NCBI RefSeq assembly: GCF_026001925.1 | Contig: NZ_AP021869.1 | Location: 248,001-312,000 of the forward strand | From: Vibrio gangliei | GTDB lineage: Bacteria > Pseudomonadota > Gammaproteobacteria > Enterobacterales > Vibrionaceae | Reading direction: 5' to 3' | DNA length: 64,000 nt | In this document: positions 43,312 through 52,831 of the stretch, one piece after another | How the letters are laid out: each line of letters starts with the position of its first letter | How positions within the stretch are numbered: the first letter of the stretch is position 1 | The notes under the pieces: model-generated | Databases searched by the model: none | The model's input: only the letters and a program-made list of their open reading frames with translations | What the model was told of the DNA's origin: nothing | Position numbers and translations under genes: made by a program

Positions 43312-44370
43312 TTAGTACAAGAACTTCTTATCTAGCTCTGACAAATCTACGATGGCATTAAATTGAGCATCGGAGAGTTGCATCACACCCCAATAATCAT
43401 TTCGGTTTAGCCCAGCATTATCTGCTAATAAGCGTCTGATTGGTCGTTTAGGAAATGCAACGTTATAGGTAAAGTTGATGATGTAAGGATACTTTTTAGA
43501 GCGATAGATATCTTTGAGTTCCTTTTCACTAAACACACTAAACTTGCCGCAGTAGTTTAAGAAATCAGCTTCAGATTCGTATTTTGAAATATGGTGTACA
43601 TCTTCAACTACACCGAGAGATGTTGCCACTGCACGAAATTCTGCCGCACCATTGCCATCCCCAGTTCGGTAGATAACTATCACATCGCCCCTTTGAAACT
43701 GCATTACTCCTTCCATTCCGCAAATGTAAATTTTGTGGATGCTGTTTGAATGCGATATGTCTCTTACGATGTCAGGAGATTCGGTAAATAAACGAGAATC
43801 AGGGAATAGAGCTGTATGGTATTTGGGATAGATGCTGAGTAAAAACTTGTTGTTACCCGTTGTTTTCACATATGGATAGTCCTTATCAACATCCCCATGT
43901 TTGACACTTAAATTTCTAAGCAATACCTGTTCAGTACCGTTAGGTGTCACTTTTGTACCATATTTTGTAAAACCATACTTTTCGAATAAGGCAACTAAAT
44001 GTGGGTGCTTATCAGCGAAAACGGTCACATAGATGTCATCCACGTTCGGGATAGACGAAAGCGCGTAGTCGAATATCTTTTTAAGGTATCGATCGCCTCG
44101 GCGTGTTTGCACTGGGTTAAATTTGAATGTGCCAACCTTCATGTGATTGGTATTTGGCAATAGCGGGTTCGTATCATCACCAGGACCTGATTCAAACTTG
44201 TGGTATAAGAAACCTTCAATCAAATTATGTTCGTTGTATAACACTAGGGCTAAGTTGTCAGATTTCTTATAAAACCAATCTGAGAACTCAGCGTAATCAG
44301 CTTTTAGAGTAGTAAAAAATGGGTCATCTAAATTTACTTCTGAAAATTTTTGTATTACTAGTCTTTCCAT
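43312..44370 (-). CDS. GNAT acetyltransferase fused to a PUA/EVE-like domain
   Basis: 352 residues. The N-terminal part (about 30-160) is GNAT-like: EGFLYHKFESG, VGTFKFNPVQTRRGDRYLKKIFDYAL (acetyl-CoA loop region R-R-G-x-x) and HLVALFEKYGFTKYGT. The C-terminal part (about 180-345) resembles ASCH/EVE/PUA barrels: LLSIYPKYHTALFPDSRLF, GDVIVIYRTGD and YPYIINFTYNVAFPKRP. It may recognise a nucleic acid and acetylate a partner. Forms with this two-domain plan occur as possible toxins. It is convergent with the kinase gene. Confidence 0.8.
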   Translation of the reverse strand: MERLVIQKFSEVNLDDPFFTTLKADYAEFSDWFYKKSDNLALVLYNEHNLIEGFLYHKFESGPGDDTNPLLPNTNHMKVGTFKFNPVQTRRGDRYLKKIFDYALSSIPNVDDIYVTVFADKHPHLVALFEKYGFTKYGTKVTPNGTEQVLLRNLSVKHGDVDKDYPYVKTTGNNKFLLSIYPKYHTALFPDSRLFTESPDIVRDISHSNSIHKIYICGMEGVMQFQRGDVIVIYRTGDGNGAAEFRAVATSLGVVEDVHHISKYESEADFLNYCGKFSVFSEKELKDIYRSKKYPYIINFTYNVAFPKRPIRRLLADNAGLNRNDYWGVMQLSDAQFNAIVDLSELDKKFLY

Positions 44371-44404
44371 ATAGACACCTTAGCCTTTTGTTTTCACGTT
44401 TTAG

Positions 44405-44719
44405 TTATTTTTCATTTTCTAAAAATTCGTCAGCCAGAGTTACTAGGTCGAGGTTTGAGTAACGATCTTGAGCTTGCACCGGATATGTAGAGTAAACGTA
44501 ATCAATGAACTCATTGAAATACATATTCTTCGTCTTCTTAATGACGAGATCTAGTATCTGCTTAGTTCGATTATTTAGAGACTCTGGCTCGTCTTCATCG
44601 CCATCGTATGAAATAACCCATTTATCAGAACCATACATGGTTTGAGTTCTGTCAATTGAGAACCCATGATCTGCTCCAGCCAGACTGGACACTTCATTAA
44701 GCGACATTTTGTTGTTCAA
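44405..44719 (-). pseudogene. 5'-truncated gene of unknown function, start supplied by IS3
   Basis: The frame reads 104 codons, but the first 17 (MNNKMSLNEVSSLAGAD) are the terminal inverted repeat of the IS3 element ending at 44667. The real protein remnant is about 87 residues (HGFSIDRTQTMYGSDKWVISY, a DGDEDEPESL acidic run, then NMYFNEFIDYVYSTYPV and LVTLADEFLENEK). The likely C-terminus of a larger protein, not recognised. The missing half is not found on the other side of the IS, so the insertion was followed by a deletion. Confidence 0.65.
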
Positions 44720-45506
44720 AGTTAACTGGGCTTAGATACCCAAGAGCACTGTGCCTTCTCGTCCGATTATAATCAACCTCTATGTATTCGAAGATCGCTT
44801 GGCGCATCTCGTCTCGCGTCATGATCGGCTCATATTGGATCGCTTCAACTTTCATTGAATGGAAGAAGCTCTCAACACAAGCGTTGTCCCAGCAGTTTCC
44901 TTTTCTACTCATACTTTGTTTTAGATTATAAGCGGTCATGAGGTCTCGATAGTCTTTTGAGCAATACTGGCTACCTCGATCACTGTGAACGATAACTTGC
45001 TCAGGGAATCCGCGACGGAACAAGGCCATTGATAGCGCATCGCAGACCAGCGTAGCAGTCATTCTGGTATCCATAGACCAGCCGACTACTTGTCTTGAGT
45101 AAAGATCAATAATTACCGCCAAGTACAGCCAACCTTCGCTTGTGGCAACGTAGGTGATGTCACCCGCCCACTTTTGATTCGGAGCCGCTGCGTTGAAGTC
45201 CTGAGCCAGCAGGTTCGGAGCAACAGGCATTTTATGCTTGCTGTCTGTTGTACACTTAAACTTACGTGCGGCTTTCGGAGTCAAATCCTGACGCTTCATA
45301 CTGGCTGTAATGGTTTTAACATTATGACTATTACCGTTCTCAGCCAGTTCTTTTTGAATGCGCCTCGCACCATCTCGGCCTTTGCTGCTGTCAAACGCCT
45401 CCTTGACCTTGATATCAAGCTCTTGGCGATTTGCCTCGCGCTGGATAGCCTTGTGGCGGTGCTTAATCCAGTAATAAAACCCACTTCGAGCATAAATTCG
45501 TAGCAA
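44697..45506 (-). CDS. IS3-family transposase OrfB
   Basis: 269 residues. DDE features: NQKWAGDITYVATSEGWLYLAVIIDLYSRQVVGWS (first D), VIVHSDRGSQYCS (second D), SRKGNCWDNACVESFFHSMKVE (E), and the integrase-core tail YNRTRRHSALGYLSPVNFE. The first family-like block is ARSGFYYWIKHR, so the usual 20-25 residues before it are missing. OrfB lies in the +1 frame relative to OrfA where IS3 elements normally need -1. Therefore the OrfAB fusion is probably not made and the element may be inactive. Confidence 0.9.
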   Translation of the reverse strand: MLRIYARSGFYYWIKHRHKAIQREANRQELDIKVKEAFDSSKGRDGARRIQKELAENGNSHNVKTITASMKRQDLTPKAARKFKCTTDSKHKMPVAPNLLAQDFNAAAPNQKWAGDITYVATSEGWLYLAVIIDLYSRQVVGWSMDTRMTATLVCDALSMALFRRGFPEQVIVHSDRGSQYCSKDYRDLMTAYNLKQSMSRKGNCWDNACVESFFHSMKVEAIQYEPIMTRDEMRQAIFEYIEVDYNRTRRHSALGYLSPVNFEQQNVA

Positions 45507-45507
45507 T

Positions 45508-45792
45508 CTACTTTAGATTTTTCGCGAAGTAGGTGGCGGCCTTTTTTACTATATCTAGCTCTTCAGCTTGCTCAGCCAATTGCCTTTTAAGCTTGGCGAC
45601 TTCAGCGGCTAGATCTTTTTCCCGCTGACTGGTACTGGTGTCTTTCTTCGCGGCCTTACGCCAACCGTAGATCTGAGATTCGTGTAACGAGAGTTGCCTC
45701 GCTGCCACAGCGACTCCCACTTTATCTGCTAGCTTCAGTGCTTCTGCTTTAAATTCAGGAGAATGGATAATACGTTTTTTCTTGCTTGTCAT
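45508..45792 (-). CDS. IS3-family transposase OrfA
   Basis: 94 residues: HTH (RIIHSPEFKAEALKLADKVGVAVAARQLSLHESQIYGWRKAAK) followed by a leucine zipper (LAAEVAKLKRQLAEQAEELDIVKKAATYFAKNLK). This is the normal DNA-binding part of IS3-family transposases. It starts 38 bp inside the IS end. The A-rich stretch at the end (AAAAATC) is where frameshifting would take place. Confidence 0.92.
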   Translation of the reverse strand: MTSKKKRIIHSPEFKAEALKLADKVGVAVAARQLSLHESQIYGWRKAAKKDTSTSQREKDLAAEVAKLKRQLAEQAEELDIVKKAATYFAKNLK

Positions 45793-45867
45793 GCTTCACC
45801 TCGTTAGTGATTGTACTCACTTAACTCGGTGTCCAAAACTGCTGGTGCGGATCATGCATTAGATAGC

Positions 45868-46095
45868 CTAATACTCTAGTAGCAATACAATAGTTAGGCC
45901 AGTTTTTAACCGCAAATTCAGATAATAAGTGCACTGTTGACGGGAAAGTTCAAGTGCAGAAATACCATTTTTCCCTTGAGTCATAAGGTAAATCGCCAAA
46001 AACCACGTTCTGAGCGGTAACTTTGAAGCGGAAAACAGCGTTCCAGCTGTCAAAGAAGCTTGATGATGGCATTGTTCTTCGTTACCGTGCATCAA
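45868..46095 (-). pseudogene. IS1595-family (ISXO2-like) transposase fragment
   Basis: Contains ASLTAGTLFSASKLPLRTWFLAIYLMTQGKNGISALELSRQ, the zinc-ribbon-to-DDE joining region of IS1595/ISXO2 transposases, and then loses similarity (CTYYLNLRLKTGL in place of GVSYKTAWLIKHK). The remaining gene is missing. It abuts the IS3 element, showing successive insertions. Confidence 0.8.
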
Positions 46096-46449
46096 TATAA
46101 ACCTATGAATTTAAATGCTTTTTTTTGAAATTGAACCTTGTTCTTCGCCATGCTGGATACCCTTCAAACTCACTCTCAATAAGTGTAGTTCAATGGAGTG
46201 GAGTTTAAGTGGTAATCGGGTACTTTTTAGCCTTGAACAAATGCCAGAGACAAAGTTACAATGGAATACGCAAAGAATATTCCAAAATGGATCATAGGTA
46301 ATGAAAATTACGTATTTCAATATTTTAATGTGATGCCTCGAGGATCTCGCTGTGTTTTTTAAGTGGCTTGATGATGAGTGTTACGTAAATTAATTGAAAA
46401 TTACAGATAAGGGGTAAATTAATTGAAAATTACAGATAAGGGGTTAATT
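46096..46449. other. Leader of the fimbrial operon and unassigned sequence
   Basis: A 60-codon frame at 46115-46297 has no recognisable family, so no gene is called. The last 65 bases hold a tandem duplication (46385-46442). No clear fimbrial promoter could be picked out, though the region is AT-rich. Confidence 0.45.
46385..46442 (+). repeat. Perfect 29-bp tandem duplication covering the pilin ribosome site
   Basis: Copies at 46385-46413 and 46414-46442 are identical, beginning GTAAATTAATTGAAAATTAC and ending AGATAAGGG. The second copy provides the AAGGGG ribosome site for the pilin ATG at 46450. Copy number could change by slippage and alter leader structure or translation. Confidence 0.9.
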
Positions 46450-47016
46450 ATGAACACGTTCATCAAAGGAATGGCGTCAGCAGCGGCAGTAATGATCTTT
46501 GCTCCAACAGTGGCGCTGGCTGCTGATGGAAAAGTGACCTTCAATGGTGAAATTATTACTAATACCTGTACTGTCATCAGCGGTGATAAAGATAAAATTG
46601 TCACACTACCCACTGTTCAGGTGTCTGCATTGTCTGCCGCGAATCAAACTGCGGGGACAACACCTTTCACTATTGGTCTTGAAAATTGTACAACTGCTTC
46701 AGGTGTTTCGGTCTATTTTGAACCGAATGAATATGTCTCAACGGAGGGGCGACTAAAAAATACCATTCCTGCTGGTGTCTCTGGTGGCGCGGATAATGTT
46801 GATATCGAGTTACTGAATAATAATCATGGTGTAATTGACCTTGCAAACCAAACCATTGATCCAACGACCGGAAAAGTCACGGGTGGTAACTCAACGGTCG
46901 TGACGCCTGTCGATGGTTCTGCGACACTGCCTTTCTATGCACGTTACTTTGCGACAAATGCCGCTGAGGCTGGGAAAGTGAGTTCCTACGTGAACTTCAC
47001 TATCGTTTATCCGTAA
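46450..47016 (+). CDS. Major fimbrial subunit (type 1-like pilin)
   Basis: 188 residues from ATG 46450. A Sec signal peptide (about 1-24, cut after VALA) precedes ADGKVTFNGEIITNTCTVISGD, with the paired cysteines (in TNTCTV and ENCTTA) and the donor strand. It ends AGKVSSYVNFTIVYP, the usual beta-zipper with penultimate tyrosine. It forms the fimbrial shaft after chaperone-usher assembly. A start at 46423 would add residues that are not signal-like. Base composition is more GC-rich and codon use more enterobacterial-like than the preceding region. Confidence 0.92.
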   Translation: MNTFIKGMASAAAVMIFAPTVALAADGKVTFNGEIITNTCTVISGDKDKIVTLPTVQVSALSAANQTAGTTPFTIGLENCTTASGVSVYFEPNEYVSTEGRLKNTIPAGVSGGADNVDIELLNNNHGVIDLANQTIDPTTGKVTGGNSTVVTPVDGSATLPFYARYFATNAAEAGKVSSYVNFTIVYP

Positions 47017-47024
47017 GACGTTAA

Positions 47025-47046
47025 GGCAGCTCCGGCAGGGGCTGCC
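47025..47046 (+). terminator. Intercistronic hairpin after the pilin gene
   Basis: GGCAGC (47025-47030) and GCTGCC (47041-47046) enclose a 10-base loop. No T-run, so a stabilising or attenuating stem is likely, as often seen after major pilin genes to give more subunit than usher. Confidence 0.6.
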
Positions 47047-47074
47047 TGCTCAGAGAACAGGGAGGTGTTGAAAT

Positions 47075-47770
47075 ATGACTCGTTACTTTTTTACGTTTCT
47101 TTTATTCGTATATATACCTTTCGCGAATGCAAATATTGTCATTGATGGGACCAGAGTGATCTTTCCATCTGACCGGAAAGAGGTATCAGTCAGAGTCACT
47201 AATTCAGGGGATATGCCGTCACTGACGCAAGTATGGGTTGATGGTGGCACAATACAAAATAATACAGGCAAAGACATGGCGCCTTTTGTGGTTCTGCCGC
47301 CGATTATTCGTGTTGAACCAGGAAAAGGACAGACCTATCGTCTGGTTTTTAGCGGCGCCGCGCTTCCACAAGATCGTGAGTCATTGTACTGGTTTAACAT
47401 GTTGGATATACCGCCAGAGCCTAAAAACAGTCAAGGTAGCAACTATTTACAGTTATCGATTCGTTCACGTATTAAGTTATTTTATCGTCCGATAACATTA
47501 AAGGGAAATGTCAGCGAGGCTGCCAAATCTTTAACCTGGGAATTTCACAATGATAATAACACACTCTTTGTGAATAACCCATCTCCATGGTACATCACCA
47601 TTGATAGCATCACGATTAATGGGAATAAACAACCTGCTGGTATGGTGGCGCCATTTTCAACGATGAGCATAAATAATAAAGAGCATACACTGAAAGCCAT
47701 GCCAGGTAAGTTCAGCTTCACAACCATCAATGATTATGGAGCTGTTGTGACTCATAATTATCCTCAGTAA
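47075..47770 (+). CDS. Periplasmic fimbrial chaperone (PapD family)
   Basis: 231 residues. Signal peptide up to about residue 19 (ANA), then NIVIDGTRVIFPSDRKEVSVRVTN with the conserved arginine that anchors the subunit C-terminus, PPIIRVEPGKGQTYRLVF and LQLSIRSRIKLFYRP with the conserved lysine. It folds pilin and adhesin subunits by donor-strand complementation and delivers them to the usher. GGGAGG ribosome site before ATG 47075. The full family length is present. Confidence 0.95.
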   Translation: MTRYFFTFLLFVYIPFANANIVIDGTRVIFPSDRKEVSVRVTNSGDMPSLTQVWVDGGTIQNNTGKDMAPFVVLPPIIRVEPGKGQTYRLVFSGAALPQDRESLYWFNMLDIPPEPKNSQGSNYLQLSIRSRIKLFYRPITLKGNVSEAAKSLTWEFHNDNNTLFVNNPSPWYITIDSITINGNKQPAGMVAPFSTMSINNKEHTLKAMPGKFSFTTINDYGAVVTHNYPQ

Positions 47771-47778
47771 AGGACATT

Positions 47779-50178
47779 ATGATGAAATTCATGGGGATCA
47801 ATGTTGGGTTAATAATAATAATAATACCATGGGGTGTTGCATGGTCAGAAGACGCATTTAATTTCAATAGTGCGCATTTGCATAACGCGACACATATCGA
47901 TCTCCAGAAATTTAAGTATGGTAATCCGATGAATGTCGGGAAGTATCGCAGTAAGCTTTACTTAAATGGTTCGTATGCGAGCGAAGTTGAATTCGAGCTA
48001 CAGAAGGTGGGAGAAAAAATTGAACCCTGCATAACACCAGTATTATTTAGAGTGATGAGGCTTAAAGATAAAACGTGGCCAGAAAAGGCTTCATGTCTCC
48101 CGTTATCGCAGATCAATGCTGGCATTTCATGGCATTATGACGTCGGGGAGAATGCGTTAAATTTAACCATCCCGCAGGCGTTACAAAAACCGAAGTATCG
48201 AGGCGAGATTAATCCTGAGAGTATCGATGTTGGTGTTCCAGCAGCAGTATTACGTTATCAGGCGAATAGTTATCAGAGCATCAATCATGGCGATAGTCAT
48301 AATTACAGTTATGTCGGGCTTGATGGTAGTTTTCGCGCTTACGGCTGGCGCTTTTACCACGAGTCTAATTATCAGGCAAATGATAACGATACTCAGTGGG
48401 ATAATATTTCGACATACGCCGAGAAAAGCCTTTTCGATTTGAGCTCAACCCTTAGGCTCGGGCAGGGATGGACAGATGGCACCTTCTTCGACAGCGTCAG
48501 CTTCGTGGGCGCCAGGGTTGCGACTGACAAACGGATGCTGCCAGGGTCACGACGTGGTTTTGCACCCACGGTAACGGGAATCGCCAGGACAAACGCGCGC
48601 GTCACCGTCACTCAAAATGGTTCCTTACTCTATGAGGCCACCGTTCCGCCAGGTAAATTCTCCTTTGCTGACCTTTATCCAACGAATTCAGGTGGCGACC
48701 TGATCGTGACGATTCATGAGGCCGATGGCAGCCAGGACACGTTTACTGTGCCTTATGCTTCCATACCTGGCCTGGTTCGTAAGGAGGCGCTGTATTACGA
48801 TTTGTCGATGGGATATCTGGATGACAGCTATATCTCAAACCGTCCGGGATTCGGAGAATTAACTCTGCAGTATGGTTTTAATGACTATATTAGCGGCTAT
48901 ATGGGGGTAAATGGAACCGATGGGTATTACTCCACTCTTGTCGGTAGTGCATTAAATACTTACTGGGGAGCACTGGCTGTCGATGTTTCGCGTTCCTCCT
49001 GGAAAACTGTTGAAAATGACTGGCTGGATGGATATCGCTGGCGCGTTTCGGCAACAAAATCATTGACCAGTGATACCCGAGTTACCTTATCAATGAGTCA
49101 CAGTAACGATGCAAGGTATATTTCAATTCGTGATGCGGCATCGGCTAATAACCATGACAACTATACTTACCGCGAAATGACAAAGTATACAGCCAATCTA
49201 TCGCAACAAATCGGCGGCGGTAGCTTGTCATTTTATGGCATATGGAGTGAAAACTGGAAGCATGGTACCTATCACTCCTATCAGCTAGGATATTCGAATA
49301 ATTATAAACGCCTGGGCTACTATATCTATGCACAGAAAAGTCAGGATGCTAACCATAAAAATAACCAAATAGTCGGAATTTCTTTCTCTATACCTATTAA
49401 CGGTAATGGCAATATTCATACTCATTTCAATTATGACAAGAATAACGGCAACCAGTTACAAGCGACTTATACTGGGAGTCGGGGTGAAAAGAACGAACTC
49501 AGCTATGGCCTGACGACAAGTTACGATATGCCAAAGGAAGGGGGCCATGAGAGTTCCATTGGAGTAAACGGTAGTTACCGAACTCATTATGCCTATCTGA
49601 ATGCGAGCGCCAGCGCCGGCAAGAATCAACAGCAGTTCTCCCTTGGGACTTCCGGCGCGTTAGTTGCGCATGAAGGAGGGGTGATTGCGACACCTGATAT
49701 TGGTGAAACATTCGCCATTGTACAGGCCCCTAAGGCTGCCGGTGCAACGGTGGCCAACCGTATTGGACGTCCAGTGGATAATCGTGGTTACACCATTATC
49801 CCTTATCTGAACCCATTTACAGAAAACTGGCTGGATCTCGATCCGCAAGGAATTAGCGATCAAGTTGAGATCGTATCAAGTAGCACGGTCGTCGTTCCTG
49901 ACTCAGGCGCGGCCGTGAAGGTAAAATTTGCGACCCGTACTGGCTACCCATGGTTTGCCAATGTCACGCTCAGTGATGGTAATACGCCGCCATTGGGTGC
50001 TGAGGTCTTTGACAGCAAAGGAATAGCCATCGGGGCCGTGGGTCAAGGAGGGCTGCTATATGCCAGAGTCCCGGACATCAAGGGGGTTTTACATGTGGTC
50101 TGGGGCGACAATAGTGTTCAGCGTTGCCAGCTTGCGTATTCCGTTAATCAACAGACCAGCCGAAACCTTTGCAAATAG
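47779..50178 (+). CDS. Outer-membrane fimbrial usher (FimD/PapC family)
   Basis: 799 residues. The signal peptide contains an (ATA)5 tract read as five isoleucines. N-terminal domain FNSAHLHNATHIDLQKFKYGN, a 24-stranded barrel region with LPGSRRGFAPTVTGIARTNARVTVTQNGSLLYEATVPPGKFSFADLYPT (plug and adjacent) and the C-terminal domains with GRPVDNRGYTIIPYLNPFTENWLDLDPQGISD, ending in a cysteine-pair region RCQLAYSV. It secretes and orders fimbrial subunits. Ribosome site AAAGGA 5-10 bp before ATG. Confidence 0.96.
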   Translation: MMKFMGINVGLIIIIIPWGVAWSEDAFNFNSAHLHNATHIDLQKFKYGNPMNVGKYRSKLYLNGSYASEVEFELQKVGEKIEPCITPVLFRVMRLKDKTWPEKASCLPLSQINAGISWHYDVGENALNLTIPQALQKPKYRGEINPESIDVGVPAAVLRYQANSYQSINHGDSHNYSYVGLDGSFRAYGWRFYHESNYQANDNDTQWDNISTYAEKSLFDLSSTLRLGQGWTDGTFFDSVSFVGARVATDKRMLPGSRRGFAPTVTGIARTNARVTVTQNGSLLYEATVPPGKFSFADLYPTNSGGDLIVTIHEADGSQDTFTVPYASIPGLVRKEALYYDLSMGYLDDSYISNRPGFGELTLQYGFNDYISGYMGVNGTDGYYSTLVGSALNTYWGALAVDVSRSSWKTVENDWLDGYRWRVSATKSLTSDTRVTLSMSHSNDARYISIRDAASANNHDNYTYREMTKYTANLSQQIGGGSLSFYGIWSENWKHGTYHSYQLGYSNNYKRLGYYIYAQKSQDANHKNNQIVGISFSIPINGNGNIHTHFNYDKNNGNQLQATYTGSRGEKNELSYGLTTSYDMPKEGGHESSIGVNGSYRTHYAYLNASASAGKNQQQFSLGTSGALVAHEGGVIATPDIGETFAIVQAPKAAGATVANRIGRPVDNRGYTIIPYLNPFTENWLDLDPQGISDQVEIVSSSTVVVPDSGAAVKVKFATRTGYPWFANVTLSDGNTPPLGAEVFDSKGIAIGAVGQGGLLYARVPDIKGVLHVVWGDNSVQRCQLAYSVNQQTSRNLCK

Positions 50179-50198
50179 ATGATTAAGGAAGACAAAAA

Positions 50199-51218
50199 AT
50201 GAAAAGAGAAATGATACTAGGGTTATCTGTTTTCCTGTATCTAGGATATATCCCCACAATACTTGCATGCGTGATGACCAGTGGTAAAACAATTGAATAT
50301 AGCATCAATCTGGCTAATCAATATTTTACAGTAGATATACTTAATCGCCAGCCTGGAGATTTATTATTCACCTATGGCGGCATGGCTCTGACCAATAATA
50401 CGGAATGGAATATAACTTGTAGTGGTTCAGAACCGAGTGGCTACAATAGTATTGGTGGCGCTCCCGTTGGACCGGCTTATCAAAGCAAGCCAGGATATGT
50501 TTACAGTATCGATCGTCTACCGGGGATTGGTTACAGTTTTCAAATGGGTGAACAGGATGGTATTGATTTCGATTCCCTTTTTATGCCTTATCCAACAGCA
50601 CGCCCCTTTTCTGGGGGCAGGTATTTTAATTCAGAAAGCAAAAAACCCACTATTTATTTTTGGCGCATTCCTGATACCAGCGGTTTACCACCTCCAGGCC
50701 AGTATTGCCTGAATGATTATCTCGGTGATATTTATCTTGAGGGGGTCAACGCCTTAAAGTTTAGTGCAAAAGGATTGTGCATTACGGTAAAGTCCCCAAC
50801 CTGCAAAATCAGTAACGCTGATATTAAAGTTAATTTGGGAAGACACAATAGGTCCGTATTTATGGGGCCTGGGAGTACCACCAATATGGTACCGTTCAAT
50901 ATAGATCTTACCACCTGCGAGAATGTTGGTAACATATTTATGCAATTTAATGCAACGGCTGATGGTAATCACGCGGCAAACGGTATTATAAAAATAGATG
51001 ATAGTGGTGATGATAGTTCCGCGACCGGGGTTGGAGTCCAGGTATTAAAAAATAGCGTCCCGATAGTGTTGAATGAACCTGCGACAATCTGGTCGGGAAG
51101 TAAAGGTAGTGAGTCGGCCTACAGTTTCCAGTATCAGGCAAGATACATTCAGACTGAATCGACGGTTACCGCCGGTCAGGCGAATGCGAGTGCGACGTTT
51201 GTGGTTACCTATAATTAA
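50199..51218 (+). CDS. Fimbrial tip adhesin (two-domain)
   Basis: 339 residues. A signal peptide to about 22-23 (ILA-C) is followed by a lectin-like domain (about 25-200) that contains many aromatic and glycine residues and no known match. A pilin domain (about 205-339) with CKISNADIKVNLGRH, CENVGNIFMQFNATADG and a C-terminal beta-zipper ATFVVTYN follows. This is the FimH/PapG-like layout of an adhesin at the tip. The receptor cannot be predicted. Last gene of the fimbrial operon. Confidence 0.85.
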   Translation: MKREMILGLSVFLYLGYIPTILACVMTSGKTIEYSINLANQYFTVDILNRQPGDLLFTYGGMALTNNTEWNITCSGSEPSGYNSIGGAPVGPAYQSKPGYVYSIDRLPGIGYSFQMGEQDGIDFDSLFMPYPTARPFSGGRYFNSESKKPTIYFWRIPDTSGLPPPGQYCLNDYLGDIYLEGVNALKFSAKGLCITVKSPTCKISNADIKVNLGRHNRSVFMGPGSTTNMVPFNIDLTTCENVGNIFMQFNATADGNHAANGIIKIDDSGDDSSATGVGVQVLKNSVPIVLNEPATIWSGSKGSESAYSFQYQARYIQTESTVTAGQANASATFVVTYN

Positions 51219-51397
51219 GAAGTGGCGCCGTCGCTGACACGCTCAGAACAGGATAAGTCATTTAATGAAGGTGCGAATAAGCGGGGAAATTCTTCTCGGC
51301 TGACTCAGTCATTTCATTTCTTCATGTTTGAGCCGTTTTTTCTCCCGTAAATGCCTTGAATCAGCCTATTTAGACCGTTTCTTCGCCATTTAAGGCG

Positions 51398-51877
<480 letters not shown>

Positions 51878-51880
51878 CTA

Positions 51881-52194
51881 GTTCTCGATCAAGCTGAAGT
51901 GCTGGCTGATGGATGGTATGCAGCATAATTTTAATATAGGCAAGAGGTGAAACCTCACCTTTTGCATATTTATTTATCATTGACTTCCACTTTAGTGGGA
52001 GTATCGGTTCGGTCAGAATACATTAAGTAATGAATAGAGAGTTTTTTAGAGCATCGACTCTAAATGATTTCTGTCCAAAAATGATTTAGCTGACAAACGA
52101 TGAGTCACAGTCTAAAGATGTCTCATGGACCTTACCTCATACTTTGGATACACGACTTACCATCGCTAAGCAGCGATGGTATTCACACAGGTGG
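51881..52194. other. Intergenic stretch with hairpin
   Basis: No gene. It ends in a perfect 10-bp stem TACCATCGCT (52158-52167) AAGC AGCGATGGTA (52172-52181), 13 bp beyond the stop of the small membrane protein gene, which it may terminate. Confidence 0.55.
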
Positions 52195-52443
52195 TCAGTC
52201 GAAATACCAGTTCGTCGCGTAAACCACGGCAACGACCAGAACGGTCAGAATGACAGGGATAGCCAGCATCTTTAACAATTTTTTCAAAGAGCTTTGTGGT
52301 TCAAATACCACACCTGCCGCTTCCTTCACTCTGCGATCTTCATCAAAATGCCATTTAATCGCAAAGTAGGCACCAATCGCTGTTACGATAATTTTGAGAG
52401 CTCCGGCAAAGTACGGAAAGAAGTTAGCCCAACCGCTGTTCAT
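52195..52443 (-). CDS. Small two-helix membrane protein
   Basis: 82 residues, not recognised. Hydrophobic helices at about 8-28 (FFPYFAGALKIIVTAIGAYFA) and about 57-78 (MLAIPVILTVLVVAVVYATNW) are joined by a charged loop (KWHFDEDRRVKEAAG). The ATG at 52443 has a GGAG site. Codon use and length fit a genuine gene. Function unknown. Confidence 0.75.
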   Translation of the reverse strand: MNSGWANFFPYFAGALKIIVTAIGAYFAIKWHFDEDRRVKEAAGVVFEPQSSLKKLLKMLAIPVILTVLVVAVVYATNWYFD

Positions 52444-52831
52444 TGTTTATCTCCATCAAATTTAATATCGATTTTACGGTAGCATAATGAAAGGATAATG
52501 TTTACTTTTACTCTTTGATATCGCTAAACCGGACGTTTCTGATTTGCTCAACGCCGGACATATCAACGTGCGATAGACACTGTCAGGCGTTCTAGCTCGT
52601 GCAAGTCTACTGCTCGCGACCGCTGTTCACAACCTACTTTGTTATATAAGGAGTGATAGCTGGTTGATTAAAGTACTGAAAGCTCTGGCACGCCTGGGTC
52701 AAGCCTGGAGCAGCCAGCAAAGCCAACGCTGATTGCTCATGTCACAAAGCAGTAACGGGATAAGCGGAGAGTGATAAAGCCAAAACGGGGCGGTTTGGCC
52801 CGTTCAAATCAAATCATTGTGCTAAACAGGG
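52444..52831. other. Intergenic stretch, no gene
   Basis: About 390 bp. A short stem AACGGG (52784-52789) and CCCGTT (52799-52804), about 30 bp beyond the rhodanese stop, could end that transcript. No other structure was seen. Confidence 0.45.

Larger units (their letters stand above)
44667..45854 (-). mobile_element. IS3-family insertion sequence (1188 bp)
   Basis: Terminal repeats begin TGATCCGCACCAGCAGTTTT (complement of 45835-45854) and TGATCTGCTCCAGCCAGACT (44667-44686), both running on to GGACA and TTAAG. The two ends share most of their 35 outer bases. Within lie orfA and orfB of an IS3-group element. No target duplication: the flanks are CCA on the left and TGC on the right, so at least one side has been rearranged after insertion. 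Confidence 0.85.

Noticed and set aside
46115..46297. 60-codon frame before the fimbrial operon
   Set aside because: No recognisable family and no clear ribosome site; probably chance or decayed sequence.
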